Made by a program: the position numbers and the translations under genes | The notes under the pieces: generated by a model | Databases searched by the model: none | Told to the model about the DNA's origin: nothing | The model's input: the letters and a program-made list of their open reading frames with translations, nothing else | NCBI RefSeq assembly: GCF_029203285.1 | Contig: NZ_CP115669.1 | Location: 1,302,001-1,366,000 of the forward strand | DNA length: 64,000 bases | Reading direction: 5' to 3' | From: Pseudomonas sp. PSE14 | GTDB taxonomy: Bacteria > Pseudomonadota > Gammaproteobacteria > Pseudomonadales > Pseudomonadaceae | Part shown: one piece after another, positions 44,689 through 54,006 of the stretch | Position numbering within the stretch: the first letter of the stretch is position 1 | How the letters are laid out: each line of letters begins with the position of its first letter

Positions 44689-45360
44689 GTGCGAATCCTC
44701 CTGGTCGAAGACCATCCCCAACTGGGCGAAAGCGTCGCCCAGGCGCTCAAGGGCGCCGGCTGGACCGTGGACCTGCTGCAGGATGGCGTAGCCGCGGACC
44801 TGGCCCTGGCCAGTGAGGATTACGCCCTGGCGATTCTCGATGTCGGCTTGCCGCGGCTGGACGGCTTCCAGGTGCTGGCACGCCTGCGCGAGCGCGGCAA
44901 GACCCTTCCGGTACTGATGCTCACCGCCCGTGGCGAAGTGCGCGATCGCGTCCACGGGTTGAACCTGGGCGCCGACGATTACCTCGCCAAACCTTTCGAG
45001 CTGACCGAGCTGGAAGCACGGGTAAAAGCCCTGCTGCGGCGCAGTGTGCTCGGCGGTGAACAGCAGCAGCGCTGTGGCGAGCTGGTCTACGACCTCGGCG
45101 CGCGGCGCTTCACCCTGGCCGACCAGGCGATGAACCTGACCTCCCGCGAGCAGGCCGTGCTGGAGGCGTTGATCGCCCGGCCGGGGCGGGTGATGAGCAA
45201 GGAGCAACTGGCCGCGCAGGTGTTCGGCCTGGACCAGGACGCCAGCGCTGATGCCATCGAAATCTACGTGCACCGCCTGCGCAAGAAGCTCGAAGGCAGT
45301 TCAGTGCGCATCGTCACCTTCCGGGGCCTGGGCTACCTGCTCGAGGCGCAGGATGGTTGA
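44689..45360 (+). CDS. tctD: OmpR-family response regulator TctD
   Basis: The 223-residue protein has a receiver domain (MRILLVEDHPQLGESVAQAL; phospho-acceptor Asp in AILDVGLP; Lys in AKPFELTELEARV). A winged-helix DNA-binding domain of OmpR type follows (SKEQLAAQVFG...IEIYVHRLRKKLEG). It starts with GTG. Its stop overlaps the start of tctE by eight bases. It should activate the divergent opdH-tct genes when tricarboxylates are present. Confidence 0.92.
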   Translation: MRILLVEDHPQLGESVAQALKGAGWTVDLLQDGVAADLALASEDYALAILDVGLPRLDGFQVLARLRERGKTLPVLMLTARGEVRDRVHGLNLGADDYLAKPFELTELEARVKALLRRSVLGGEQQQRCGELVYDLGARRFTLADQAMNLTSREQAVLEALIARPGRVMSKEQLAAQVFGLDQDASADAIEIYVHRLRKKLEGSSVRIVTFRGLGYLLEAQDG

Positions 45361-46762
45361 GCCGCGCCGCTGGCGTTACCCCGGCGCCGGCAGCCTGCGT
45401 GGCCGGCTGCTCTGGCGGCTGGGTGGGATGTTGCTGGTGCTGCTGCTGATCGGCAGCGCAGTGACCTACTGGCGGGCCCGCCATGCCGCCGACATCGCCT
45501 ACGACCGCACCCTGCTGGCCTCGGCGCGTGACATCGCCGACGGGCTCTACGCCAGCGACGGCACCCTGCGCGCCAACGTGCCCTATGTGGCGCTGGACAG
45601 TTTCGAGTACGACAGCGCTGGTCGCATCTTCTACCAGGTGATCGATCCCCAGGGACGGATGATTTCCGGCTACGAGAGCCTGCCTGCGCCACCGCCGGAG
45701 ACGCCACGTACCGATGACTACCCGGCGCTGGCCAAGTTCTACGACGCCCAGTACCAGGGGCAGGGCGTGCGGGTGGTCAGCCTGCTGCAGCCGGTCAGCC
45801 AGCCGACGGTCAACGGCATGGCGGAAATCCGCGTGGCGGAAACCCTGGGCGCCCGCGAGCGGCTGGCGCGCAACCTGCTCGGCGACACCCTGTTGAACCT
45901 GGCGCTGTCGGCCATCGCCGCGCTGCTGATGGTCTGGTACGCGGTGAGCGCCGGCCTGCGCCCGCTGGATCGCCTGCGCGCGGCGGTGGAGGAGCGGCAG
46001 CCGGATGACCTGCGGCCGTTGCCGGTGGTGCGGGTGCAGCGTGAGCTGCGTCCGCTGGTGGCGGCGCTCAACCACTTCACCGTGCGCCTGCGTGGGCTGT
46101 TCGACCGGCAGTCGCAATTCATCGCCGAGGCCTCGCACGAACTGCGCACGCCGCTGGCGGCGCTCAAGGCGCGGCTGGAACTGGGCCTGCGCGAGCAGGA
46201 TCCGCAGCAATGGCGCGCCACCCTGGTGGATGCCGTGCAGAACACTGACCGGGTGACCGGGCTGGCGAACCAGTTGCTTTCCCTGGCGCGGGTCGAAAGT
46301 GGCGCGCGCGCCATTGCCGAAGGGGCAGGGGAGGACATCGATCTCAGCCAGCTGGCGCGGGAGCTGGGCCTGGCGCTGGCGCCGCTGGCCTACGCGCGGG
46401 GCGTCGCGCTGGCGCTGGAGGCGGACGATCCGGTGTGGGTGAAGGGCGATCCGACGCTGCTCAACGAACTGCTCAGCAATCTGGTGGATAACGCCATCGC
46501 CCATGCTCCGGCGGACGGCAACGTGATCATCCGCGTGCTGTCGCCGGCCGGCCTGGAGGTGGAGGACGACGGCCCGGGGATTCCGCCGGAGGAGCGAGAC
46601 AAGGTGTTCCGCCGCTTCTACCGTCGTCGCCAGCAGGGCACAGGCCTGGGCCTGGCCATCGTCGGCGAGATCTGCAGCGCGCACCGCGCGCGTATCGAAC
46701 TGGCGCAGGGCGAGCTGGGTGGTTTGCTGGTGCGGGTGAGCTTCCCGACGGAAAACCTTTGA
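45353..46762 (+). CDS. tctE: sensor histidine kinase TctE
   Basis: The 469-residue protein has two membrane helices (LLWRLGGMLLVLLLIGSAVTYW and LLNLALSAIAALLMVWYAVSAG) enclosing a periplasmic sensor region of about 130 residues. The HisKA box is FIAEASHELRTPLAALKARLE, with the phosphorylated His in SHELRTP. ATPase motifs are the N box LLSNLVDNAIAHA, the G1 box DDGPGIPPEE and the G2 box GTGLGLAIV. It is translationally coupled to tctD and should sense tricarboxylates in the periplasm. Confidence 0.92.
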   Translation: MVEPRRWRYPGAGSLRGRLLWRLGGMLLVLLLIGSAVTYWRARHAADIAYDRTLLASARDIADGLYASDGTLRANVPYVALDSFEYDSAGRIFYQVIDPQGRMISGYESLPAPPPETPRTDDYPALAKFYDAQYQGQGVRVVSLLQPVSQPTVNGMAEIRVAETLGARERLARNLLGDTLLNLALSAIAALLMVWYAVSAGLRPLDRLRAAVEERQPDDLRPLPVVRVQRELRPLVAALNHFTVRLRGLFDRQSQFIAEASHELRTPLAALKARLELGLREQDPQQWRATLVDAVQNTDRVTGLANQLLSLARVESGARAIAEGAGEDIDLSQLARELGLALAPLAYARGVALALEADDPVWVKGDPTLLNELLSNLVDNAIAHAPADGNVIIRVLSPAGLEVEDDGPGIPPEERDKVFRRFYRRRQQGTGLGLAIVGEICSAHRARIELAQGELGGLLVRVSFPTENL

Positions 46763-46774
46763 GCCAGAAACGCG

Positions 46775-46803
46775 AAACCCACCGGTAAGGGCGGGTTTTT
46801 GGG
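46775..46803 (+). terminator. rho-independent terminator of tctDE
   Basis: AAACCCACC and GGCGGGTTT form a stem (with one mismatch near the loop) that ends in a TTTTT run, 12 bp behind the tctE stop. Confidence 0.65.
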
Positions 46804-46873
46804 GGGGATTTCGTGGACAAGGTCCACTCCTACGAGAGCTGACGCTGCGAAGTCTCAGGCAGGTCCGGCCCCT

Positions 46874-46952
46874 GTAGGAGCGAGCTTGCTCGCGAACCCG
46901 CCTGACAGCGGAGTCGCAGGAAACCCTGGTTCGCGAGCAAGCTCACTTCTAC
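46874..46952. repeat. inverted REP pair
   Basis: GTAGGAGCGAGCTTGCTCGC at 46874 is mirrored by GCGAGCAAGCTCACTTCTAC ending at 46952, about 30 bp apart, between the convergent tctE and HDOD genes. Confidence 0.75.
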
Positions 46953-46982
46953 GAAGAGCAGGAACCTCGCGGGCGTTTCCCG

Positions 46983-47819
46983 TTACTGCAGCATGCTCAT
47001 CGCGGCTTCCATCGCCGCCGAGAGGTCTTCGTCTTCCTTGAGGCTGGCGTTGGGGTCCAGGCCGAGCTTGGCGAAGGCCGGGATGCTGCTCCAGTCCAGC
47101 TCGGTGAAGGGGTGATTGCTGCCCAGGTAGCTCTGCAGGGTGGCGACCTGGACGATGTCCACATAGTCGACCTTGACCGAGTCGCGGTTGAAGTCCAGGT
47201 GCTGGCCCGGCACCGAGGCGATTGGCGCGGGGAAGTCCCAGGCCTTGAGGATGCGGTCGCCGATGATCGGATGGATGCGCTCGATCACATGGTTGAGGCT
47301 GATGGAATCGGCCAGCAGTTCGCTGTGCTCCTCGGCGTAGGTGAGGATCGGCAGCGCGCCGATCTGGTGCACCAGGCCGGCGAGGGTGGCCTGGTCTGGC
47401 GCCAGTCGGGTGTAGTGACGGCACAGGGCGTGGCAGATGCCGGCGATCTCGGTGCTCTTGTTCCAGACTTCGCGCATCTTGCGGTCGACCACGTCGGAGG
47501 TGGCCTGGAACATCTGTTCCATGGCAAGGCCGGTGGCCAGGTTGCAGGTATAGTTCATGCCCAGGCGGCCGATGGCCATCTGCAGGTCGGTGATTTCCTT
47601 GGTGGTGCGCAGCAGCGGGCTGTTCACCACCTTGATGATGCGCGCGGTCAACGCGGCATCGTTGCCAATCACCTTGGAGAGATCCTGGATGCTGCTGTCC
47701 GGGTCTTCCGCCGCCTCGCGCACGCGCAGCGCGACTTCCGGCAGCGTTGGCAGCACCAGTTCATCGTTCTCGATGGCCCGCAGCAGATCCTGTTGTACTT
47801 TGTCGGCAAGCTTGCTCAT
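46983..47819 (-). CDS. HDOD domain protein
   Basis: The 278-residue protein starts MSKLADKVQQDLLRAIENDELVLPTLPEVALRVREAAEDP and continues with the HDOD fold (LSKVIGNDAALTARIIKVVNSP, LQMAIGRLGMNYTCNLATGLAME, LAGLVHQIGALPIL). HDOD domains are HD-related but lack metal-dependent phosphodiesterase activity and act in signalling; the HD pair is replaced here (LVHQIG). No output domain is attached. The gene stands alone between REP elements and ygfZ. Partner and signal unknown. Confidence 0.85.
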   Translation of the reverse strand: MSKLADKVQQDLLRAIENDELVLPTLPEVALRVREAAEDPDSSIQDLSKVIGNDAALTARIIKVVNSPLLRTTKEITDLQMAIGRLGMNYTCNLATGLAMEQMFQATSDVVDRKMREVWNKSTEIAGICHALCRHYTRLAPDQATLAGLVHQIGALPILTYAEEHSELLADSISLNHVIERIHPIIGDRILKAWDFPAPIASVPGQHLDFNRDSVKVDYVDIVQVATLQSYLGSNHPFTELDWSSIPAFAKLGLDPNASLKEDEDLSAAMEAAMSMLQ

Positions 47820-47987
47820 GGCACTTCCTGATTGGGTCTGATGACGCTTCTTAGTGAGTCGTGTTGCCGGGCAACCCGTAGGGACGGGCTGCATTTTGCA
47901 CGTCGGCGCATGACGCGTCGGTTAGGTGGATCACCAAATGGTATTTCTCACACCTTGCCTTGTGCCGGGCTCCCCACCCGGCAGCGT

Positions 47988-48929
47988 TCAGCGCTGAATC
48001 TCGCGGTCGCTGTCCAGGGTGTAGGGCAGGTCCAGCAGTTGCAGGGGCTGGCCTTCGGCCTCGCCCAGGCGCACGCGGCCATCGGTTACGGCGTCGTCCT
48101 GCAGCACGGCCAGCAGCTCCACGCCTTGTGCGGCCCGGGCGGCCAGCACCACTTCGCCGACGCTGGTGCTGTGCACCGGCGAGAACAGTTCGCGGCCCGG
48201 TTCCGGCAATTCGTCGCCGTCCAGCAGCAGGCGGTGCAGGCGGCGCTTGAGGCGGCCGAGGTACTGCATGCGCGCGACGATTTCCTGGCCGGTGTAGCAG
48301 CCTTTCTTGAAGCTCACGCCGCCGACGGCCTGCAGGTTGATCATCTGCGGAATGAACAGCTCGCGGGTACTGCCGAACACCTGGCCAACGCCGGCGCGGA
48401 CCTGGCCGAGCAGCCAGTCGTTGAGGCTGCCGTGTGCCAGTTGGGCGCCCAGTCGCTCGCGCAGCTCGGTGGCGCGCGACGCCGGTACCCAGAGTTCGAC
48501 GCGGCCATGGCCGAGACCGATGGCGATCAGACCGTCATGGCGCGCCACCTGATCGGCCTGGCCGTTCAGCGTCAGGCCCAGCTCGGCGAGCAGGGCATCG
48601 GCGCCGCAGAGTCCGAAGCGCGTCCACAGGGCGCTGTCGTCCGACAGGCTGGCCTTGGAAAATACGGCGTACTTCTTGAGGTCGGCGAGCTGGCTTTCCA
48701 GCAGCTCACGGGCCATCGCCAGCAGGTAGCCGTCAGCCTCGGCGAGGATGCGGAAGCTGGAGGTCATGCGTCCCTTGGGGGTGCAGCGCGCGCCGAGGCT
48801 TGCGGTTTCGGCGTCCAGGTAGCTGAGGTTGCAGGTCAGCTGGCCCTGGAGGAATTTGGCGGCGTCCACGCCGCGCACGGCGAGAATCCCTTCGTGATCG
48901 AGTTCGGTGAAGGAAGCGGAGGCAGTCAT
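47988..48929 (-). CDS. ygfZ: YgfZ/GcvT-family folate-binding protein, Fe-S cluster maintenance
   Basis: The 313-residue protein shows the YgfZ signature KGCYTGQEIVARMQYLGRLKRRL, in which the cysteine is essential in the family, and the GcvT-like tetrahydrofolate-binding fold. YgfZ takes part in folate-dependent repair or synthesis of a subset of Fe-S clusters. It is divergent from sdhE, itself an Fe-S/flavoenzyme assembly factor gene. The ATG at 48929 is taken as start. Confidence 0.9.
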   Translation of the reverse strand: MTASASFTELDHEGILAVRGVDAAKFLQGQLTCNLSYLDAETASLGARCTPKGRMTSSFRILAEADGYLLAMARELLESQLADLKKYAVFSKASLSDDSALWTRFGLCGADALLAELGLTLNGQADQVARHDGLIAIGLGHGRVELWVPASRATELRERLGAQLAHGSLNDWLLGQVRAGVGQVFGSTRELFIPQMINLQAVGGVSFKKGCYTGQEIVARMQYLGRLKRRLHRLLLDGDELPEPGRELFSPVHSTSVGEVVLAARAAQGVELLAVLQDDAVTDGRVRLGEAEGQPLQLLDLPYTLDSDREIQR

Positions 48930-49099
48930 CACGATTCGCTGGAAGAAAGTTAGGGGCCTCATGATAGAGCTCGGACCGAGGCTTGTCAGCGGGTGCCGGG
49001 AGCCGGGCCGCATGCGTATAATGCCGCTCGGCTCGCGCCGGCCCGTGGCGGTGCGAGCGATCCGATGTAATCGCCCGCTGTTATTCGAGGTACCTGCAG

Positions 49100-49354
49100 A
49101 TGACCGACGAAATCGAACTCAAACGCCTGTTCTGGCACAGCCGCCGTGGCATGCTGGAGCTGGACGTGCTGCTGGTGCCTTTCGTGCAGGAGGTCTATCC
49201 CGGCCTGCCGGCGGAAGACCAGGCACGCTTCCGCAAGCTGCTGGAGTGCGAGGACCAGGACATGTTCGGCTGGTTCATGCAGCGCGGCGAGCCGGAAGAT
49301 GCCGACCTGCGCCACATCGTTCGCATGATCCTGGACCGTGTCCAGCCGAAGTGA
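49100..49354 (+). CDS. sdhE: FAD assembly factor SdhE
   Basis: This 84-residue helical protein contains the invariant motif RRGMLELD (RGxxE) near residue 15, which is needed for covalent flavinylation of succinate dehydrogenase. An acidic C-terminal half follows ([13 protein letters not shown]). It overlaps the next gene by 17 bases, the conserved sdhE-ygfX arrangement. AlgU and NadB genes lie just beyond. Confidence 0.9.
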   Translation: MTDEIELKRLFWHSRRGMLELDVLLVPFVQEVYPGLPAEDQARFRKLLECEDQDMFGWFMQRGEPEDADLRHIVRMILDRVQPK

Positions 49355-49790
49355 CCCCTTCGAATGCCGCTGGCGACCGTCCATCGGCTTGCTGGCGGCC
49401 TATCTCGGCGCGCAGTCGCTCGCCGTCCTGGCGCTGCTGCTCGCCGCCATTCCCATTTCCCTGAGTCTGCTCGGCCTGCTGGCCTGTGCGCTGCACGCGT
49501 GGTACGTCCTGCCGCGCCAGGTGTTGCTGCGCTCCGCGGCGTCCGTGCGCGCGTTGCGCCACGGTGCGGAGGGTTGGCAGCTATGGAGCGAGCGGGATGG
49601 CTGGCAGCCGGTGCAGTTGGCGCCGGACAGCCTGGCGCTGCCAGCGCTGGTCGTGCTGCGTTTCCGCCGTCCCGGCCAGTGGCTGGCGCGCAGCGTCTGC
49701 GTGCCGGCCGATGCCCTGGCGCCGGATATTCACCGGCGCCTGCGGGTGAGGCTGCGCTTCAGTCGGAATAGGTGGGCGGTGCCAGGATAG
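49338..49790 (+). CDS. ygfX: YgfX/CptA-like membrane protein
   Basis: The 150-residue protein begins with a short polar stretch (FECRWRPS), then two adjacent helices ([25 protein letters not shown] and [14 protein letters not shown]), and a soluble domain of about 90 residues. Size, topology and position behind sdhE match YgfX/CptA, the membrane partner of SdhE in enterobacteria, where a toxin role has been debated. The GTG start lies inside sdhE. Its 3' end overlaps the convergent nadB by 32 bases. Confidence 0.72.
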   Translation: MSSRSDPFECRWRPSIGLLAAYLGAQSLAVLALLLAAIPISLSLLGLLACALHAWYVLPRQVLLRSAASVRALRHGAEGWQLWSERDGWQPVQLAPDSLALPALVVLRFRRPGQWLARSVCVPADALAPDIHRRLRVRLRFSRNRWAVPG

Positions 49791-51375
49791 TGTCGCGGGC
49801 TTCGGGCAGCAGGTCCGGGTAGTCGAGGGTGTAGTGCAGGCCGCGGCTTTCATGGCGCTGCATGGCGGAGTTGATGATCAGCTCGGCCACCTGGGCCAGG
49901 TTGCGCAGCTCGATCAGGTCGCGGCTGACCTTGTAGTTCGAGTAGAACTCGTCGATCTCGTCCAGCAGCAGGCGCACGCGATGCTGCGCGCGGGCCAGGC
50001 GCTTGTTGGTGCGCACGATACCGACGTAGTCCCACATGAAGCGCCGCAGCTCGTCCCAGTTGTGCGCGATGATCACGTCTTCGTCCGAGTCGGTCACCTG
50101 GCTGGCATCCCAGCTGGGGAGGGCGGTGGGGGCGGGCGCACGGGCGAGCTTGTCGACGATGTCGGCGGCAGCGGAGCGTGCGTAGACGAAGCACTCCAGC
50201 AGGGAATTGCTCGCCATCCGGTTGGCGCCGTGCAGTCCGGTGAAGGTGGTCTCGCCGATGGCGTAGAGGTTCGGCACGTCGGTGTGGCCGTGCTGGTCGA
50301 CCAGTACGCCACCGCAGGTGTAGTGCGCCGCGGGCACCACCGGGATCGGCTCGCGGGTGATGTCGATGCCGAAGTCCAGGCAACGCTCGTAGACCGTGGG
50401 GAAGTGCTCGCGGATGAACTCGGCCGGCTTGTGGCTGATGTCCAGGTAGACGTAGTCGATACCCAGGCGCTTCATCTCGTGGTCGATGGCGCGGGCCACG
50501 ACATCGCGCGGCGCCAGTTCGGCGAGGGCATGGAAGCGCTGCATGAAGCGTTCGCCGTTGGGCAGGCGCAGCAGACCGCCTTCGCCGCGCAGGGCTTCGG
50601 TGATCAGGAAGCTCTTGGCCTGCGGGTGGTACAGGCAGGTCGGGTGGAACTGGTTGAATTCCAGGTTGCCGACGCGGCAGCCGGCGCGCCAGGCCATGGC
50701 GATGCCGTCGCCGGAGTTGCCGTCCGGGTTGCTGGTATAAAGGTAGACTTTGCTGGCGCCGCCGGAGGCGAGCACGGTGAAGCGCGCACCGAAGGTATCG
50801 ACCTCGCCGGTGTTGCGGTCCAGCACGTAGGCGCCCAGGCAGCGCTGACCCTTCATGCCGAGCTTGCGCTGGGTGATCAGGTCGACCGCGACCCGCTGCG
50901 ACAGCAGTTCGATGTTCGGCCGTTGCCGCGCCTGTTCCAGCAGGGTGTTGAAGATGGCGGCGCCGGTGGCGTCGGCGGCATGGATGATGCGCCGATGGCT
51001 GTGGCCGCCTTCGCGGGTCAGGTGGAATTCGAAGCCGCCGTCCTCGCGCCCCGGTTCGTGGTCGCGGGTGAAGGGGACGCCCTGTTCGATCAGCCACTGG
51101 ATGGCTTCGCGGCTATGCTCGACGGTGAATTTTACGGCGTCTTCGCGGCACAGGCCGGCGCCCGCGACCAGGGTATCCTCGACGTGGGACTCGACGGTGT
51201 CGGTATCGTCCAGCACGGCGGCAACCCCGCCCTGGGCCCAGAAGGTCGAGCCCTGGGACAGTTCACCCTTGCTCAGGACGGCGATGCGCAGGTGCGCCGG
51301 CAGCGTCAGGGCGAGCGTCAGGCCAGCGGCCCCGCTGCCGATCACCAATACATCATGCTGGAAGTGCTGACCCAT
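49759..51375 (-). CDS. nadB: L-aspartate oxidase
   Basis: The 538-residue flavoprotein has the FAD fingerprint [16 protein letters not shown], the motif [13 protein letters not shown], and the substrate-site region [22 protein letters not shown]. It oxidises L-aspartate to iminoaspartate in the first step of NAD synthesis, acting in the cytoplasm with NadA. The second ATG (51375) is used because the FAD motif follows and the length then equals that of P. aeruginosa NadB as I recall it. It is divergent from algU. Confidence 0.95.
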   Translation of the reverse strand: MGQHFQHDVLVIGSGAAGLTLALTLPAHLRIAVLSKGELSQGSTFWAQGGVAAVLDDTDTVESHVEDTLVAGAGLCREDAVKFTVEHSREAIQWLIEQGVPFTRDHEPGREDGGFEFHLTREGGHSHRRIIHAADATGAAIFNTLLEQARQRPNIELLSQRVAVDLITQRKLGMKGQRCLGAYVLDRNTGEVDTFGARFTVLASGGASKVYLYTSNPDGNSGDGIAMAWRAGCRVGNLEFNQFHPTCLYHPQAKSFLITEALRGEGGLLRLPNGERFMQRFHALAELAPRDVVARAIDHEMKRLGIDYVYLDISHKPAEFIREHFPTVYERCLDFGIDITREPIPVVPAAHYTCGGVLVDQHGHTDVPNLYAIGETTFTGLHGANRMASNSLLECFVYARSAAADIVDKLARAPAPTALPSWDASQVTDSDEDVIIAHNWDELRRFMWDYVGIVRTNKRLARAQHRVRLLLDEIDEFYSNYKVSRDLIELRNLAQVAELIINSAMQRHESRGLHYTLDYPDLLPEARDTILAPPTYSD

Positions 51376-51564
51376 GTCCGGCTCCACCAAAAAGGCGCCC
51401 TAGTATATAGAAGGGTGTCACGGCACAATACTGGCGAACCGATGACACCGAAGGCGCCTGCAGCGTACGGCAGTCGCAGGGCGGACTCCAAGGACTCCCG
51501 CTCATGCCGTGAAGCCAGGCTCGCCGGCGTTGCATCGAGAGTGACGGATCGTGGCAAATCGCCG

Positions 51565-51591
51565 GAACTTTTTTAGTCGTTCCGGTTCCAA
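51565..51591 (+). promoter_or_regulatory. AlgU-type promoter upstream of algU (distal)
   Basis: GAACTT (51565-51570), a 16-base spacer and TCCAA (51587-51591) fit the AlgU/RpoE consensus GAACTT-N16/17-TCtgA. It lies about 240 bp before algU in the 459-bp nadB-algU gap, which holds no gene. It suggests autoregulation, as known for P. aeruginosa algU. Confidence 0.65.
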
Positions 51592-51748
51592 CGCGGAATA
51601 CCTTAAGTCGCTTTCGCGCAGGCTCGGACTGCGCGGAGAGGGTGCGGGTGTTTCGCCCGATACAGTTGAATTCAACGGGCTTCGGACGCATGTCTGGGTC
51701 CGATTGCCGCCAATGTGAAAAAACTGTGCGGCGCATGCTTGGAGGGGA

Positions 51749-51775
51749 GAACTTTTGCAGACGTCCCGAGTCTAT
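51749..51775 (+). promoter_or_regulatory. AlgU-type promoter upstream of algU (proximal)
   Basis: GAACTT (51749-51754), a 16-base spacer and TCTAT (51771-51775) form a second AlgU-like promoter 60 bp before the algU start. P. aeruginosa algU also has more than one sigma-22-dependent start. Confidence 0.6.
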
Positions 51776-51834
51776 CTTGGCAGGACGATTCACCAGGGTG
51801 CTCGAAGCTCCTCCAGGTTCGTAGAGGAGCATTC

Positions 51835-52419
51835 ATGCTAACCCAGGAACAGGATCAACAACTGGTTGAACGGGTACAGCGCGGAGACAAGCGGGCATTC
51901 GATCTGCTGGTGCTGAAGTACCAGCACAAGATTCTCGGGCTGATCGTGCGTTTCGTGCATGACGCCCAGGAAGCCCAGGATGTCGCACAGGAAGCATTCA
52001 TCAAGGCGTATCGCGCCTTGGGTAACTTCCGAGGCGACAGTGCCTTTTATACCTGGCTGTACCGTATTGCCATCAACACCGCGAAGAACCACCTGGTGGC
52101 GCGCGGTCGGCGTCCGCCGGACAGCGATGTCACCGCGGAAGACGCGGAGTTCTTCGAGGGCGACCATGCCCTGAAGGACATCGAATCGCCGGAAAGAGCC
52201 ATGCTGCGGGATGAGATCGAGGAAACAGTCCATCGCACCATTCAGCAGTTGCCCGAGGATCTGCGCACGGCATTGACCCTGCGTGAGTTCGAAGGCTTGA
52301 GTTACGAAGATATCGCCACCGTGATGCAGTGTCCGGTGGGAACGGTCCGCTCACGGATCTTCCGTGCGCGGGAAGCGATCGACAAAGCTTTGCAGCCTTT
52401 GTTGCATGAAGAAGTCTGA
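51835..52419 (+). CDS. algU: extracytoplasmic function sigma factor AlgU (sigma-22, RpoE type)
   Basis: The 194-residue protein has sigma region 2 (FDLLVLKYQHKILGLIVRFVHDAQEAQDVAQEAFIKAYRAL) and region 4 (LREFEGLSYEDIATVMQCPVGTVRSRIFRAREAIDK). It directs transcription of envelope-stress and, in P. aeruginosa, alginate genes, and is held by the anti-sigma factor MucA. The ATG at 51835 is preceded by GAGGAG. It is first in algU-mucA-mucB-mucC-mucD and is likely transcribed from its own promoters. Confidence 0.97.
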   Translation: MLTQEQDQQLVERVQRGDKRAFDLLVLKYQHKILGLIVRFVHDAQEAQDVAQEAFIKAYRALGNFRGDSAFYTWLYRIAINTAKNHLVARGRRPPDSDVTAEDAEFFEGDHALKDIESPERAMLRDEIEETVHRTIQQLPEDLRTALTLREFEGLSYEDIATVMQCPVGTVRSRIFRAREAIDKALQPLLHEEV

Positions 52420-52451
52420 ATACAGCGGCAACAGCCAAGAGAGGTACCGCT

Positions 52452-53039
52452 ATGAGTCGTGAAGCCCTGCAGGAGTCGCTGTCCGCTGTCATGGATAACG
52501 AAGCGGATGAGCTTGAGCTGCGGCGAGTGCTTGCAGCCTGCGGCGAGGACGCCGAATTGCGGGCCACCTGGTCCCGTTATCAACTGGCCCGTGCCGTGAT
52601 GCATCGGGAGCCGGCGCTGCCAAAGCTGGATATCGCTGCCGCCGTGTCCGCCGCCCTGGTCGATGAAGCCGCGCCGGCGCCGGTAAAGAGCAATCCGTGG
52701 CGCAACGTTGGCCGCCTGGCGGTCGCCGCGTCGGTGACCCTGGCCGTGCTGGCCGGTGTTCGCCTGTACCACCAGGACAGCGGTGTCGCCAACGGCCTGG
52801 CCCAGCAGGCCCCCGCCACCCAGCAGATCGCTCTGCCGCAGGTGCAGGGTCCGGCGGTTCTGGCAGGCTACACTCAGGACGAGGCGCCGCAGGTGATCAC
52901 CAATGCCCGGGGTGGGCAGACCACCTGGCATGAGCAGCGTCTTCCGGGTTACCTGCGCCAACATGCGCAACAGTCCGCCGTAAGCGGCACTGACAGCGCT
53001 CTGCCTTACGCACGCGCCGCGAGCCTGGAAAGCCGCTGA
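52452..53039 (+). CDS. mucA: anti-sigma factor MucA
   Basis: The 195-residue protein has an N-terminal sigma-binding domain (MSREALQESLSAVMDNEADELELRRVLAA), one membrane helix (VGRLAVAASVTLAVLAGVRLY) and a periplasmic tail that MucB would cover. Stress proteases AlgW and MucP normally cut MucA to free AlgU. The gene is full length here, with no truncating frameshift of the kind seen in mucoid P. aeruginosa strains. Confidence 0.95.
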   Translation: MSREALQESLSAVMDNEADELELRRVLAACGEDAELRATWSRYQLARAVMHREPALPKLDIAAAVSAALVDEAAPAPVKSNPWRNVGRLAVAASVTLAVLAGVRLYHQDSGVANGLAQQAPATQQIALPQVQGPAVLAGYTQDEAPQVITNARGGQTTWHEQRLPGYLRQHAQQSAVSGTDSALPYARAASLESR

Positions 53040-53061
53040 TTTTGCGACCTTAAGGAGCGAC

Positions 53062-54006
53062 ATGCGCGCGACGACAGCACTGCTGTTCATCCTGGGCGGT
53101 CTGCTGGCTCTGCCAGTCCAGGCCGCCGATGCGTTGGACTGGATCAAGCGCCTCTCCGAGGCGGATCAGCAACAGAATTTCCAGGGCACTTTCGTCTACG
53201 AACGCAGCGGCACTTTCTCGACGCACGATGTCTGGCATCGGGTCGATGCCGATGGTTCGGTGCGCGAGCGCCTGGTGCAGGCCGACGGGCCGCGCCAGGA
53301 GGTCGTGCGGGTCGACGGCGCCACCCAGTGCGTGGGTGGCGGCATGGCCGGACAGGTGTCGGTGGGCGAGCTCTGGCCTTCGCACAAGCTGAACCCGCAG
53401 GATCTGTCCTCCTGGTACGACATTCGCGTGGCGGGTGAGTCGCGTGTCGCCGATCGCCCGGCCGTGGTGCTCGCGGTGCTGCCGCGCGATCAGCACCGCT
53501 ATGGTTTCGAGCTCCATCTGGACAAGGAAACCGGCCTGCCGCTCAAGTCCCTGCTGCTCAATGACAAGGGGCAGATCATCGAGCGCTTGCAGTTCACCCG
53601 TATCGATCTGACTGCGCCTGACGATGCCGAGTTGCAGCCGACCTCGAGCTGTCAGCCGGTCAAGGAGCTCAAGAGCGCCAGCGTGAAAACCGGCTGGCAT
53701 TCGGAGTGGGTTCCTCCGGGGTTCACCCTCAACAGCACCCTCCAGCAGCGCAGCCCGGTCTCGAACGACCAGGTGTTGTGCCTGGCCTACGGGGATGGAC
53801 TGGCGCGCTTCTCGGTGTTCCTTGAGCCGCTGCATGGCGCCAAGGTCGACGATGCGCGCACCCAGTTGGGCCCGACGACGGTGGTATCCCGGCGTTACGC
53901 CAGTGAAGATGGCGGCACCATGGTGACCGTGGTCGGCGAGATACCCAGCGGTACGGCTGAGCGGGTGGCGCTGTCCATGCGGCCAGCGGGAGCCCGGCCA
54001 GAGTGA
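53062..54006 (+). CDS. mucB: periplasmic negative regulator MucB (RseB family)
   Basis: The 314-residue protein has a signal peptide (TTALLFILGGLLALPVQAA) and the MucB/RseB fold (DWIKRLSEADQQQNFQGTFVYERSG near the start). It binds the periplasmic end of MucA and blocks its proteolysis until envelope stress releases it. The stop overlaps the start of mucC by four bases. Confidence 0.93.
   Translation: MRATTALLFILGGLLALPVQAADALDWIKRLSEADQQQNFQGTFVYERSGTFSTHDVWHRVDADGSVRERLVQADGPRQEVVRVDGATQCVGGGMAGQVSVGELWPSHKLNPQDLSSWYDIRVAGESRVADRPAVVLAVLPRDQHRYGFELHLDKETGLPLKSLLLNDKGQIIERLQFTRIDLTAPDDAELQPTSSCQPVKELKSASVKTGWHSEWVPPGFTLNSTLQQRSPVSNDQVLCLAYGDGLARFSVFLEPLHGAKVDDARTQLGPTTVVSRRYASEDGGTMVTVVGEIPSGTAERVALSMRPAGARPE

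Noticed and set aside
52452-53039. Possible mucoid-type truncation of mucA
   Set aside because: The frame is intact over 195 residues including the membrane helix and periplasmic tail.
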